From Comamonadaceae bacterium (GTDB taxonomy: Bacteria; Pseudomonadota; Gammaproteobacteria; Burkholderiales; Burkholderiaceae_C), in the NCBI GenBank assembly GCA_027486555.1, contig JAIXOX010000007.1, positions 1 to 64,000 of the forward strand: 64,000 bases of DNA, given 5' to 3'. The notes under the pieces are model-generated. The model worked only from the letters and a program-made list of their open reading frames with translations. It was not told the origin of the DNA and made no database searches. A program made the translations under genes and the position numbers. Shown piece after piece: positions 48,951 through 57,418 of this stretch. Each line of letters begins with the position of its first letter. Within the stretch, counting starts at the first letter, position 1.

Positions 48951-50420
48951 ATGAAAATCAACCACCTTATCAATGGCCAAAGCGTCGCAGGCAGCGACTA
49001 CTTTGAGACCGTCAACCCTGCCACCCAAGAACTGCTGGCCGAAGTCGCCTCGGGCGGCGAAGCGGAAGTCAATGCCGCTGTCGCCGCCGCCAAAGCTGCT
49101 TTCCCGAAATGGGCCAATACGCCAGCGACTGAGCGCGCCAAGATCATGCGCAAGCTGGGCGACCTGATCACAAAACATGTGCCTGAAATTTCGGAAACCG
49201 AAACCCGAGACTGCGGCCAGACCATCAGCCAAACCGGCAAGCAGTTGGTGCCGCGTGCGGCCGACAACTTCCACTACTTTGCCGAAATGTGCACCCGCGT
49301 GGACGGCCACACCTACCCCACGCCCACGCACCTGAACTACACGCTGTTTCACCCGGTGGGCGTGTGCGCGCTCATCAGCCCGTGGAACGTGCCCTTCATG
49401 ACCGCCACCTGGAAGGTCGCGCCCTGCTTGGCCTTTGGCAACACCGCTGTGCTCAAGATGAGCGAACTCTCGCCCATGAGCGCCGCGCGCCTGGGCGAGT
49501 TGGCACTGGAAGCCGGTGTCCCCGCTGGCGTGCTCAACCTGGTGCACGGCTACGGCAAAGAGGCGGGCGAGCCGCTGGTCTCGCACCGCGATGTGCGGGC
49601 CATCAGCTTCACCGGCTCCACCGTCACCGGCAACCGCATTGTCCAGAGTGCGGGCCTCAAGAAGTTCAGCATGGAGCTCGGTGGCAAGAGCCCCTTTGTG
49701 ATTTTTGAAGACGCTGATTTAGATCGCGCACTCGATGCCGCCATCTTCATGATCTTCAGCAACAACGGCGAGCGCTGCACCGCAGGCAGCCGCATTTTGG
49801 TGCAGCAAAGCATCTACGCCGACTTTGCCGCCAAGTTTGCCGAGCGGGCCAAACGCATCACCGTGGGCGACCCGCTCGACGAGAAAACCATCGTCGGCCC
49901 GATGATCTCCAAAGCCCACCTGGCCAAGGTGCGCAGCTACATCGAACTCGGCCCCAAAGAGGGCGCGACGATGCTCTGTGGCGGCTTGGGCCAACCCGGC
50001 TACGCTGCAGACTTGCCCGCGCATGTGAAAAACGGCAACTTCGTCTGGCCCACCGTGTTTGCCGACGTCGACAACCGCATGCGCATCGCCCAAGAAGAAA
50101 TCTTCGGCCCCGTGGCTTGCCTGATCCCCTTCAAGGACGAGGCCGATGCGATTGAAAAAGCCAACGACATTGAATACGGTTTGAGCAGCTACGTCTGGAC
50201 CGAGAACCTGGGCAAAGCGCACCGCGTAGCGGCCGCCGTCGAAGCCGGCATGTGCTTTGTGAACAGCCAAAACGTGCGCGATCTGCGCCAACCCTTTGGC
50301 GGCACCAAGGCCAGCGGCACCGGCCGCGAAGGCGGCACTTGGAGCTACGAAGTGTTCTGCGAGCCCAAAAACGTAGCGATTTCTTTGGGCGGTCACCACA
50401 TCCCGCATTGGGGTGTATGA
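48951..50420 (+). CDS. hpaE: 5-carboxymethyl-2-hydroxymuconate semialdehyde dehydrogenase
   Basis: Aldehyde dehydrogenase family: FTGSTVTGNRIVQSAGLKKFSMELGGKSPFVIFEDADLDRAL...NNGERCTAGSRILV; hpa cluster position. Confidence 0.92.
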   Translation: MKINHLINGQSVAGSDYFETVNPATQELLAEVASGGEAEVNAAVAAAKAAFPKWANTPATERAKIMRKLGDLITKHVPEISETETRDCGQTISQTGKQLVPRAADNFHYFAEMCTRVDGHTYPTPTHLNYTLFHPVGVCALISPWNVPFMTATWKVAPCLAFGNTAVLKMSELSPMSAARLGELALEAGVPAGVLNLVHGYGKEAGEPLVSHRDVRAISFTGSTVTGNRIVQSAGLKKFSMELGGKSPFVIFEDADLDRALDAAIFMIFSNNGERCTAGSRILVQQSIYADFAAKFAERAKRITVGDPLDEKTIVGPMISKAHLAKVRSYIELGPKEGATMLCGGLGQPGYAADLPAHVKNGNFVWPTVFADVDNRMRIAQEEIFGPVACLIPFKDEADAIEKANDIEYGLSSYVWTENLGKAHRVAAAVEAGMCFVNSQNVRDLRQPFGGTKASGTGREGGTWSYEVFCEPKNVAISLGGHHIPHWGV

Positions 50421-50478
50421 CAAATCGCCGTCATCTGTCATACTTGATGTCATACATTCATTTTGAATGTGTATGACA
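50415..50478. promoter_or_regulatory. Four GTATGACA/TGTCATAC half-sites, candidate toxin-antitoxin operator
   Basis: gtatgaca 50415-50422, tgtcatac 50436-50443, tgtcatac 50448-50455, gtatgaca 50471-50478; last two form a 31-nt near-perfect palindrome just upstream of the antitoxin ATG. Confidence 0.6.
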
Positions 50479-50489
50479 AGGAATGAACC

Positions 50490-50765
50490 ATGCTGTCTGT
50501 CCGCCTGCCTGAAACCGTTGAACGCGAATTGACCCAGTATTGCGCTGCACGCAAACTGAGCAAATCGCACGTCGTGCAAGAAGCCCTGGCCGAGTATTTG
50601 GTGGCGGCCAAAACGGCCTCCAGCCACAACGCAGCGCCCGAGCCCGATCTGTCGTTTCTGGCTCCGGATGACCCGATCCGTCAATTCATTGGCATCGCCC
50701 GGGACGGCCCCAGCACAGACGAATGGATGGCCATCACTCGCGGCGAGGACTGGAACAAACCATGA
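50490..50765 (+). CDS. Ribbon-helix-helix antitoxin
   Basis: MLSVRLPETVERELTQYCAARKLSKSHVVQEALAEYLVA RHH N-terminus; overlaps downstream PIN gene by 4 nt. Confidence 0.85.
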   Translation: MLSVRLPETVERELTQYCAARKLSKSHVVQEALAEYLVAAKTASSHNAAPEPDLSFLAPDDPIRQFIGIARDGPSTDEWMAITRGEDWNKP

Positions 50766-51157
50766 TCCTGGTCGACACCAACGTCCTGCTCGACATCTAC
50801 AAGGCCGACCCGATCTGGATGCCTTGGTCTTTGCAACAACTGCGCAGCGCCAAAGCCGGAGAACTCGGCACCAACATGGTGGTCTATGCCGAGCTGGCTG
50901 GGCACCCGGGAGAACCTGCGCATCTGGATACTTTTTTGAACACACTGGACATCCGCCTGGCAGAGTTGACGCGCCCTGCCGCAAGGCTGGCTGGGCAGGC
51001 TTTTCGACAATACCGCCGACAAGGCGGCACCAAAACCGGCGTGCTGCCCGACTTCTTCATCGGGGCTCATGCCCAAGCCGACGGCCATCAGTTGCTCACC
51101 CGCGATGCAGGCCGCTACCGCAGCTACTTTCCCGGCATCGATCTGATCTGCCCCTGA
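50762..51157 (+). CDS. PIN-domain toxin (VapC-like)
   Basis: MILVDTNVLLDIYKADP...MVVYAELAG...VLPDFFIGAHAQADGHQLLTRDAGRYRSYFPGIDLICP; PIN acidic residues. Confidence 0.9.
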   Translation: MILVDTNVLLDIYKADPIWMPWSLQQLRSAKAGELGTNMVVYAELAGHPGEPAHLDTFLNTLDIRLAELTRPAARLAGQAFRQYRRQGGTKTGVLPDFFIGAHAQADGHQLLTRDAGRYRSYFPGIDLICP

Positions 51158-51184
51158 CCATCCACCGCATCCACAGGACACCCC

Positions 51185-52111
51185 ATGGGCCAACTCTCAC
51201 TCGCCGCCAAAATCACCCACGTACCCAGCATGTACCTGAGCGAGATCCCTGGCCCCCGTTTTGGCACACGCCAAAGCGCTATTGACGGCCACAAGGAGAT
51301 CAGCCGCCGCTGCCGCGCCATGGGTGTGGATACCCTGGTGGTGTTTGACACGCACTGGCTGGTCAACGCCGGTTACCACATCAACTGCGGCGCGCACTTC
51401 AAGGGTGTGTACACCAGTAATGAGTTACCGCACTTCATCAGCAACATGCGCTTCGAGTCACCTGGCAACCCGGCGCTGGGGCACTTGCTGGCCCAAGTGG
51501 CCAACGAGTACGGCGTGGAAACCCTGGCACACGACGCCACCACCTTGCAGCCCGAATACGGCACCCTGGTGCCGCTGCGTTACATGAACGAAGACCAGCA
51601 CTTCAAAGTGATTTCTGTCTCGGCCCTGTGCACTTCGCACTACCTCAATGACAGCGCCCGCCTGGGGTGGGCCATGCGCGAGGCGGTGGAAAAGCATTAC
51701 GACGGCAAGGTGGCTTTTCTGGCCAGTGGCTCGCTCTCACACCGCTTTGCGCAAAACGGTTTGGCCCCTGAATTCGCCCACAAAATCTGGAGCCCTTTCC
51801 TCGAAAAACTCGACGAGCAGGTGCTGCGCATGTGGGACCAACGCGAATGGAAAGCCTTTTGCGAGATGCTGCCCGAATACGCCAGCAAAGGCCACGGCGA
51901 AGGCTTCATGCACGACACGGCCATGCTGATGGGCGCACTGGGCTGGTCGGGTTATGACGGCGGCGTGGACATGGTCACGCCGTATTTCGGTGCCAGCGGC
52001 ACAGGCCAGCTCAACGCTATCTTTGAAGTGACGCCCCAAAAAGGCGAGGACATCCCGGCAGCGCAGGCCAGCAGCGCGGCGGGTTACACGGCTGTGAGCA
52101 CCAGGCTATGA
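51185..52111 (+). CDS. hpaD: 3,4-dihydroxyphenylacetate 2,3-dioxygenase (class III extradiol)
   Basis: AKITHVPSMYLSEIPGPRFGTRQSAIDGHKEISRRCRAMGVDTLVVFDTHWLVNAGYHINC; hpa cluster position. Confidence 0.92.
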   Translation: MGQLSLAAKITHVPSMYLSEIPGPRFGTRQSAIDGHKEISRRCRAMGVDTLVVFDTHWLVNAGYHINCGAHFKGVYTSNELPHFISNMRFESPGNPALGHLLAQVANEYGVETLAHDATTLQPEYGTLVPLRYMNEDQHFKVISVSALCTSHYLNDSARLGWAMREAVEKHYDGKVAFLASGSLSHRFAQNGLAPEFAHKIWSPFLEKLDEQVLRMWDQREWKAFCEMLPEYASKGHGEGFMHDTAMLMGALGWSGYDGGVDMVTPYFGASGTGQLNAIFEVTPQKGEDIPAAQASSAAGYTAVSTRL

Positions 52112-52120
52112 ACTTTCCCC

Positions 52121-52193
52121 GTAGGTCGGCGGCTTTAGCCCCGACATGGACCTTTGCCAAACCAAGAATGTCGGACCTGAAGGTCCGACCTAC
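52121..52193. repeat. REP-like palindrome, family B (hpaD-hpaF gap)
   Basis: gtaggtcggcggctttagccccgacat ... atgtcggacctgaaggtccgacctac. Confidence 0.8.
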
Positions 52194-52205
52194 AAAGACC
52201 TAGCC

Positions 52206-52637
52206 ATGCCACACCTCGTGATCCTCTACACCGGCCAGCTCGACGCTGAAGTCAACATGACCCACCTGTGCCGCCAGATGGCCGACGCCATGCTCACCGT
52301 CAAGGACGAAGAAGGCAAACAGGTCTTTCCGACCGGTGGCACCCGCGTTCTGGCCTACCCTGCAACGCACTATGCCGTAGCCGATGGTGGCGAAGCAGGG
52401 CGCGAGGCCGGAGGGACGGGCGACTACGCTTTTGTCTACCTGAATGTGCGCATGGGCCGGGGCCGCAGCGAGGCCACGCAGCAACGCGCCGGACAAACCC
52501 TGCTCGAAGTGGCGAAGGCCTTTTTTGCCCCCGTCATGGCCCAACGCCACATCGGCATCACGCTGCAAATTGACGTTGGACCCGAAGTGTTTGACGCCAA
52601 GCACAGCAACCTCCATCCGCTTTTCAACAAAATTTGA
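52206..52637 (+). CDS. hpaF: 5-carboxymethyl-2-hydroxymuconate delta-isomerase
   Basis: [30 protein letters not shown]; tautomerase-like CHMI family with N-terminal MP; cluster position. Confidence 0.87.
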   Translation: MPHLVILYTGQLDAEVNMTHLCRQMADAMLTVKDEEGKQVFPTGGTRVLAYPATHYAVADGGEAGREAGGTGDYAFVYLNVRMGRGRSEATQQRAGQTLLEVAKAFFAPVMAQRHIGITLQIDVGPEVFDAKHSNLHPLFNKI

Positions 52638-52652
52638 GTGGTCCTGACTTGA

Positions 52653-52729
52653 TGTGGGAGCCGCGCCCTCGCGGCGATGACCCTTCCAACACCACAAAAA
52701 ACCATCGCGGCGAGGGCGCCGCTCTGACA
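52653..52729. repeat. REP-like palindrome, family A (hpaF-hpaH gap)
   Basis: tgtgggagccgcgccctcgcggcgatg ... catcgcggcgagggcgccgctctgaca. Confidence 0.85.
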
Positions 52730-52738
52730 GGAAACACC

Positions 52739-53557
52739 ATGTTTGACGACGCATTGATCCAGCAGCTCGCACAAGAGCTGAACCAGGCCGAAAAATCCCG
52801 CACACAAATTGAGCACTTTTCCAAGCGTTACCCGGGCATGACCATCGACGATGGTTACCGCATCAACCGCGCCTGGATGCAGCTCAAGTTCGCCGAAGGG
52901 CGCACCATGATCGGCCACAAAATTGGCCTGACCAGCCGCGCCATGCAAGTGTCCAGCCAGATCGACGAGCCCGATTACGGCACGCTGCTCGATGACATGC
53001 TTTACACCTGCACGCCCGGGCAGGTGCTCGACATTCCCTTCACCGATTTCATCGCGCCGCGTGTCGAGGTGGAGTTGGCCTTCATCCTTAAAAAAGAACT
53101 GCGCGGCCCCAACGTGACGGTGCAGCAAGTCTTGGAGGCCACCGAGTATGTGACCCCTGCGATTGAGATCATCGACTCGCGCATCGAGCAGTTCGACCGC
53201 CACACCAAGGTGATGCGCAAGGTCTACGACACCATCAGCGACAACGCCGCCAATGCAGGCATCGTGCTCGGGGCCAAGCGGGTCGATCCGCTCACCACCG
53301 ACCTGCCCTGGTGCGGAGCGGTGCTGCGCCAAAACGGCGTGGTCGAAGAAACCGGTTTGGCCGCTGGCGTGCAAGGGCACCCCGCTGTGGGCATCGCCTG
53401 GTTGGCCAACAAACTCGCGCCATGGGGCGAGCACCTGCAAGCAGGTGAAATCGTGCTGGCCGGTTCGTTCACCAAACCGGCGGTGGCCAAAGTGGGCGAT
53501 GTGTTTGACGTCGACTATGGGCCGCTGGGCAAGCTGGAGTTCCGGTTCACCGATTGA
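52739..53557 (+). CDS. hpaH: 2-oxo-hept-4-ene-1,7-dioate hydratase
   Basis: [54 protein letters not shown]. Confidence 0.93.
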   Translation: MFDDALIQQLAQELNQAEKSRTQIEHFSKRYPGMTIDDGYRINRAWMQLKFAEGRTMIGHKIGLTSRAMQVSSQIDEPDYGTLLDDMLYTCTPGQVLDIPFTDFIAPRVEVELAFILKKELRGPNVTVQQVLEATEYVTPAIEIIDSRIEQFDRHTKVMRKVYDTISDNAANAGIVLGAKRVDPLTTDLPWCGAVLRQNGVVEETGLAAGVQGHPAVGIAWLANKLAPWGEHLQAGEIVLAGSFTKPAVAKVGDVFDVDYGPLGKLEFRFTD

Positions 53558-53606
53558 TCCGGCCCCATGATGTTTGAATAGACGGTGCAAATGTCAGTCA
53601 CCACTC

Positions 53607-53704
53607 GCAGGTCGGGCCTTTATGGTCCGACAGCCATCTTTTCGCAAAGCGCCTTTTTCAAGAGGCGGTGGCGCGCTTTGTCGGACCTAAAGGCACCGAC
53701 CTAC
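53607..53704. repeat. REP-like palindrome, family B (hpaH-hpaI gap)
   Basis: gcaggtcgggcctttatggtccgaca ... tgtcggacctaaaggcaccgacctac. Confidence 0.85.
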
Positions 53705-53792
53705 AAAATCACCGGGTGGCTTTCGCTCATGACTTGACAGGGCCAGATCCGATCAGCATCCTCGCCAAAACCATCACCCAAGGAACCCACCC

Positions 53793-54608
53793 ATGAACAC
53801 CCCTGTGAATACATTCAAACAGGCCCTACAAAACAAGCAGCCCCAAATCGGCCTCTGGATGGGCCTGGCCAGCGCTTACACCGCCGAAATCTGCGCCTTG
53901 GCGGGGTTTGACTGGCTGGTCATCGACGGCGAACACGCCCCCAATGACCTGCGCAGCATTCAGGCCCAGTTGCAAACCGTGGCCGCTTACCCCGCCAGCC
54001 ACCCCGTGTGCCGCGTGCCCTTGGGCGAGACAGCGCTCATCAAGCAATACCTCGATTTGGGGGCGCAAAACATCCTGGTGCCCATGGTCGACACGGCCGA
54101 GCAAGCGGCGCAATTGGTGCAGGCCATGCGCTACCCGCAAGATGATGGGCAAGGTGGTGTGCGCGGCATGGCTGGGGCACGCGCCTCGCGCTGGGGCCAC
54201 TACCCGGATTACTTCAAGCGCGCCAACCAAGAAGTCTGCTTGTTGGTGCAAGTCGAATCGCGCGAAGCACTGAAGAATCTGGACGTGATTGCCGCCACGC
54301 CGGGTGTGGACGGCGTATTCATCGGCCCGGCCGACCTCTCTGCCTCGATGGGCCATGTGGGCAACGCCGCGCACCCCGAAGTGCAAGCGGCCATTGAAGA
54401 CGCCATCGCCCGCATCTTGAAAGCCGGCAAAGCCCCCGGCATCCTCACGCCCGACCGCGCACTGGCCGAGCATTACCTGAAACTGGGTGCGGTGTTTGTG
54501 GCCGTGGGCCTGGACACCCAACTCTTGATGCGCCACACCACCGATTTGGCAGCGCACTTCAAGTCGAGCTTGCCCGTTGCTGCACCCGTCAAAGGTGCGA
54601 CTTATTAA
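53793..54608 (+). CDS. hpaI: 4-hydroxy-2-oxoheptanedioate aldolase
   Basis: [49 protein letters not shown]...[17 protein letters not shown]. Confidence 0.94.
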   Translation: MNTPVNTFKQALQNKQPQIGLWMGLASAYTAEICALAGFDWLVIDGEHAPNDLRSIQAQLQTVAAYPASHPVCRVPLGETALIKQYLDLGAQNILVPMVDTAEQAAQLVQAMRYPQDDGQGGVRGMAGARASRWGHYPDYFKRANQEVCLLVQVESREALKNLDVIAATPGVDGVFIGPADLSASMGHVGNAAHPEVQAAIEDAIARILKAGKAPGILTPDRALAEHYLKLGAVFVAVGLDTQLLMRHTTDLAAHFKSSLPVAAPVKGATY

Positions 54609-54614
54609 TTGATT

Positions 54615-54665
54615 AATTGGGGTCAGATCCCAATTAATTTGAACAAATAGGGTCTGACCCCAATT
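54615..54665. repeat. Short palindromic element, family C (hpaI-aldolase gap)
   Basis: aattggggtcagatccc ... gggtctgaccccaatt. Confidence 0.8.
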
Positions 54666-54667
54666 CA

Positions 54668-55471
54668 ATGAAGGAAACCACGATGTTCCCCACACCCCAA
54701 CCGGTCGTACCCTCGCTGCAAGCGCGGGTGCACCCCGATGAATGGCAAGCCCGCCTGGAGCTGGCCGCCTGTTACCGTGTCTTTGCCCTGCTGGGCTGGA
54801 CCGAGATGATTTACAACCACATCACGCTGCGCCTACCCGACAGCGTCACGGGTGGCGAGAAACACTTTTTAATCAACCCCTTTGGCCTGCATTACAGCGA
54901 AGTCACGGCCAGCAACCTGGTCAAGATCGACGTGCAAGGCCGGGTGCTCGATGGCTCGCCTTACCCCGTCAACCCGGCCGGTTTCACGGTGCATGCCGCC
55001 GTACACGAAGGCCTGGCCGGGGCGCATTGCGTGATGCACACCCACACCACGGCAGGCGTGGCGGTGGCCTGTGTGCAAGGCGGTTTGCAGCAGACCAACT
55101 TTTACAGCGCACAGCTGCACAACATGGTGGCCTACCACGACTTCGAAGGCATCACCATCCACGCCAACGAAGCGCCGCGCCTGCTGCGCAGCATCGGCGA
55201 CAAACAAGCCGTCATCTTGCGCAACCACGGCCTGCTGGCCTGGGGCCACACCTTGGCGCAAACCTTTGCGGTGCTGTGGACTTTGCAGCGCGCCTGCGAA
55301 ATCCAGCTGGCCACTTTCAGCATGGGCCAGCCCATTCTGGTGCCCGAGGCCGTTGCCGACCAATGCACCCGTGACGCCTTGCAGTTCAACCCGAACCACG
55401 GCGCGGGCCAAGACGTTTTTCAATCGCTGGTGCGCCAAGTCGACCGGCAAGACAAAGGGTGGCGCGCATGA
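54668..55471 (+). CDS. Class II aldolase/adducin-family protein
   Basis: WTEMIYNHITLRLPDS...NPFGLHYSEVTASNLVKIDVQGRVLDGSPYPVNPAGFTVHAAVHEG...VMHTHTTAGVAVA. Confidence 0.93.
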   Translation: MKETTMFPTPQPVVPSLQARVHPDEWQARLELAACYRVFALLGWTEMIYNHITLRLPDSVTGGEKHFLINPFGLHYSEVTASNLVKIDVQGRVLDGSPYPVNPAGFTVHAAVHEGLAGAHCVMHTHTTAGVAVACVQGGLQQTNFYSAQLHNMVAYHDFEGITIHANEAPRLLRSIGDKQAVILRNHGLLAWGHTLAQTFAVLWTLQRACEIQLATFSMGQPILVPEAVADQCTRDALQFNPNHGAGQDVFQSLVRQVDRQDKGWRA

Positions 55472-56451
55472 AAGTCTGTATTTACGGCGCTGGCGCCATC
55501 GGCGGCTGGATCGGGACGCACCTGGCGCAGCAAGGCTGCAGCCTGAGCGCGGTGGCGCGAGGCGCCACACTCGAAGCCCTGCAACAAAACGGCTTGGTGC
55601 TGCTGCAAGGTGACCAAGAAATTCGCACCTCTTTGGTGGCACGCGAGAACCCGGCCGATCTGGGCGTGCAAGACCTGGTGATCGTGGCCGTGAAGGCCCC
55701 CGCCATGGCTGACGTGGCCCGGCGCATCGGACCACTGATCGGCCCCCACACTGTGGTGCTCACAGCCATGAACGGCGTGCCTTGGTGGTTTTTGCAAGGC
55801 TTTGGTGGCGCCTTGTCGGGCACCACATTGCAATCGGTGGACCCGTCTGGCGTGATTGCCCAGCACATCCCAGCCAATCAGGTGATCGGCTGTGTGGTGC
55901 ACTCGAGCTGCTCGGTCGACATGCCGAGCGTGATCCGGCACCACTTTGGCAACGGTTTGATTTTGGGCGAACCCACTGGGGCAGACACACCGCGCCTGCG
56001 CGACTTGGTGGCGCTGTTGGGGCAAGCCGGTTTCAATGCCTCGGCATCGGCGCAAATCCAGAAAGACGTTTGGTACAAGCTCTGGGGCAACATGACCATC
56101 AACCCCATCAGCGCCTTCACCGGAGCCACGACCGACGTGATCCTGGACGACCCGCTGGTGCGCGGCTTTGTCTCCAGCGTCATGCTCGAAGCCAAGGCCA
56201 TTGGTGAGCGCATCGGCATCCCGATCGCGCAAACCCCCGAAGACCGCCACGCCGTCACGCGCAAGCTCGGGGCTTTTCGCACCTCGATGCTGCAAGACGT
56301 GGACGCGGGCAAGCCGGTCGAGCTCGATGCCCTCGTGGCCTCGGTGCGGGAGTTGGGCCAGCTGACCGGTGTGGCCACGCCCTTCACCGACGCCTTGCTG
56401 GGCCTGAGCCGCCTGCATGCCCGGGGTTTGGGCCTTTACCCCGCAGCTTGA
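55468..56451 (+). CDS. 2-dehydropantoate 2-reductase-family ketopantoate reductase
   Basis: MKVCIYGAGAIGGWIGTHLAQQGCSLSAVARG...DLVIVAVKAPAM...NMTINPISAFTGAT. Confidence 0.9.
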   Translation: MKVCIYGAGAIGGWIGTHLAQQGCSLSAVARGATLEALQQNGLVLLQGDQEIRTSLVARENPADLGVQDLVIVAVKAPAMADVARRIGPLIGPHTVVLTAMNGVPWWFLQGFGGALSGTTLQSVDPSGVIAQHIPANQVIGCVVHSSCSVDMPSVIRHHFGNGLILGEPTGADTPRLRDLVALLGQAGFNASASAQIQKDVWYKLWGNMTINPISAFTGATTDVILDDPLVRGFVSSVMLEAKAIGERIGIPIAQTPEDRHAVTRKLGAFRTSMLQDVDAGKPVELDALVASVRELGQLTGVATPFTDALLGLSRLHARGLGLYPAA

Positions 56452-56455
56452 AGGC

Positions 56456-57364
56456 ATGGCTTTGACCAATCCTGCGCGCTTGAGCGGTGCCGCCTTTGGC
56501 ACCTTGCTGCTGATCGCCTTCATGATGGGGGCCAACCATGTGGCTGCCCGCACGGCCTTCAACCATGGGTTGGATGTGGTCACGGCGGTGACGGTGCGCA
56601 GCGTCATCACCGCCAGCGTGGTAGCGCTGATCTTGTGGCAGCAGAAGGTGGCGTTTCGGGTTTTGCCTGCACAACGCAAATACCTGGGCGCGGTGGGCCT
56701 GCTGATTGCGGTGCAAAGCGTGTGTTTGTATTCGGCGGTGGCGCGCTTGCCTGTCGCCTTGGCATTGCTCGCCTTCAACACTTACCCTTTGACAACGGCC
56801 TTGTGGGCCAGGATTTTGTACGGCCACCGACCCGAGCGCGCCGTGCTGTGGGCCATGCCGGTGATGATGGTCGGGCTGGCCTTGGCGCTGGACGTGCTGG
56901 GCGCGGCCTCGGGCCTGGGCGCGGCGCGGCAATGGGCAGAGATCGGGGCTGGCGTGGCCTTTGCCTTGGCCGCCTCGGCCACTTTTGGCCTGGCCTTGGT
57001 GCTCACCCAACACGAGACGGTGGGCGTAGACGGACGTCTGCGCACCTTCACCACCATGGCCACCGTGGGCGTGCTGGCCGCCAGCGTGGCGCTCAAACAA
57101 GGCGGGTTTCAGTGGCCGCAGGCTGTGCCCGGCTGGTGGGGCCTGGCCATGTTGACTTTTCTGTATGGCACGGCCTTCACCATCATGTTCACCGTGTTGC
57201 CCAAGTTGGGCGTGGTGGGCAACTCGGCCATCATGAACGTGGAGCCCATCTTTGCGCTGGTGCTGGCCTGGGCGCTGCTCGGCCAAGCCATCGCCCCCAT
57301 GCAGTTGCTGGGGGCTGCCGTGGTGGTGGCCACCGTCGTGTGGCTGGGTTTGCGAAAACGCTGA
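56456..57364 (+). CDS. EamA/DMT-family transporter
   Basis: Ten hydrophobic segments; FNTYPLTTALWARILYGHRPERAVLWAMPVMMVGLALAL; VEPIFALVLAWALLGQAIAPMQLLGAAVVV. Confidence 0.88.
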   Translation: MALTNPARLSGAAFGTLLLIAFMMGANHVAARTAFNHGLDVVTAVTVRSVITASVVALILWQQKVAFRVLPAQRKYLGAVGLLIAVQSVCLYSAVARLPVALALLAFNTYPLTTALWARILYGHRPERAVLWAMPVMMVGLALALDVLGAASGLGAARQWAEIGAGVAFALAASATFGLALVLTQHETVGVDGRLRTFTTMATVGVLAASVALKQGGFQWPQAVPGWWGLAMLTFLYGTAFTIMFTVLPKLGVVGNSAIMNVEPIFALVLAWALLGQAIAPMQLLGAAVVVATVVWLGLRKR

Positions 57365-57418
57365 CATGCCCGCCTTCAGCCCCTTGAACAGCTTGAAGTC
57401 ACCTTCAAAACCCGTGTT

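Noticed and set aside
49719-50984. 421-aa minus-strand ORF opposite hpaE and the TA module
   Set aside because: Shadow ORF crossing several genes; no RBS or motif support
52436-53590. 384-aa minus-strand ORF opposite hpaF/hpaH
   Set aside because: Antisense shadow spanning a REP element and two confident genes
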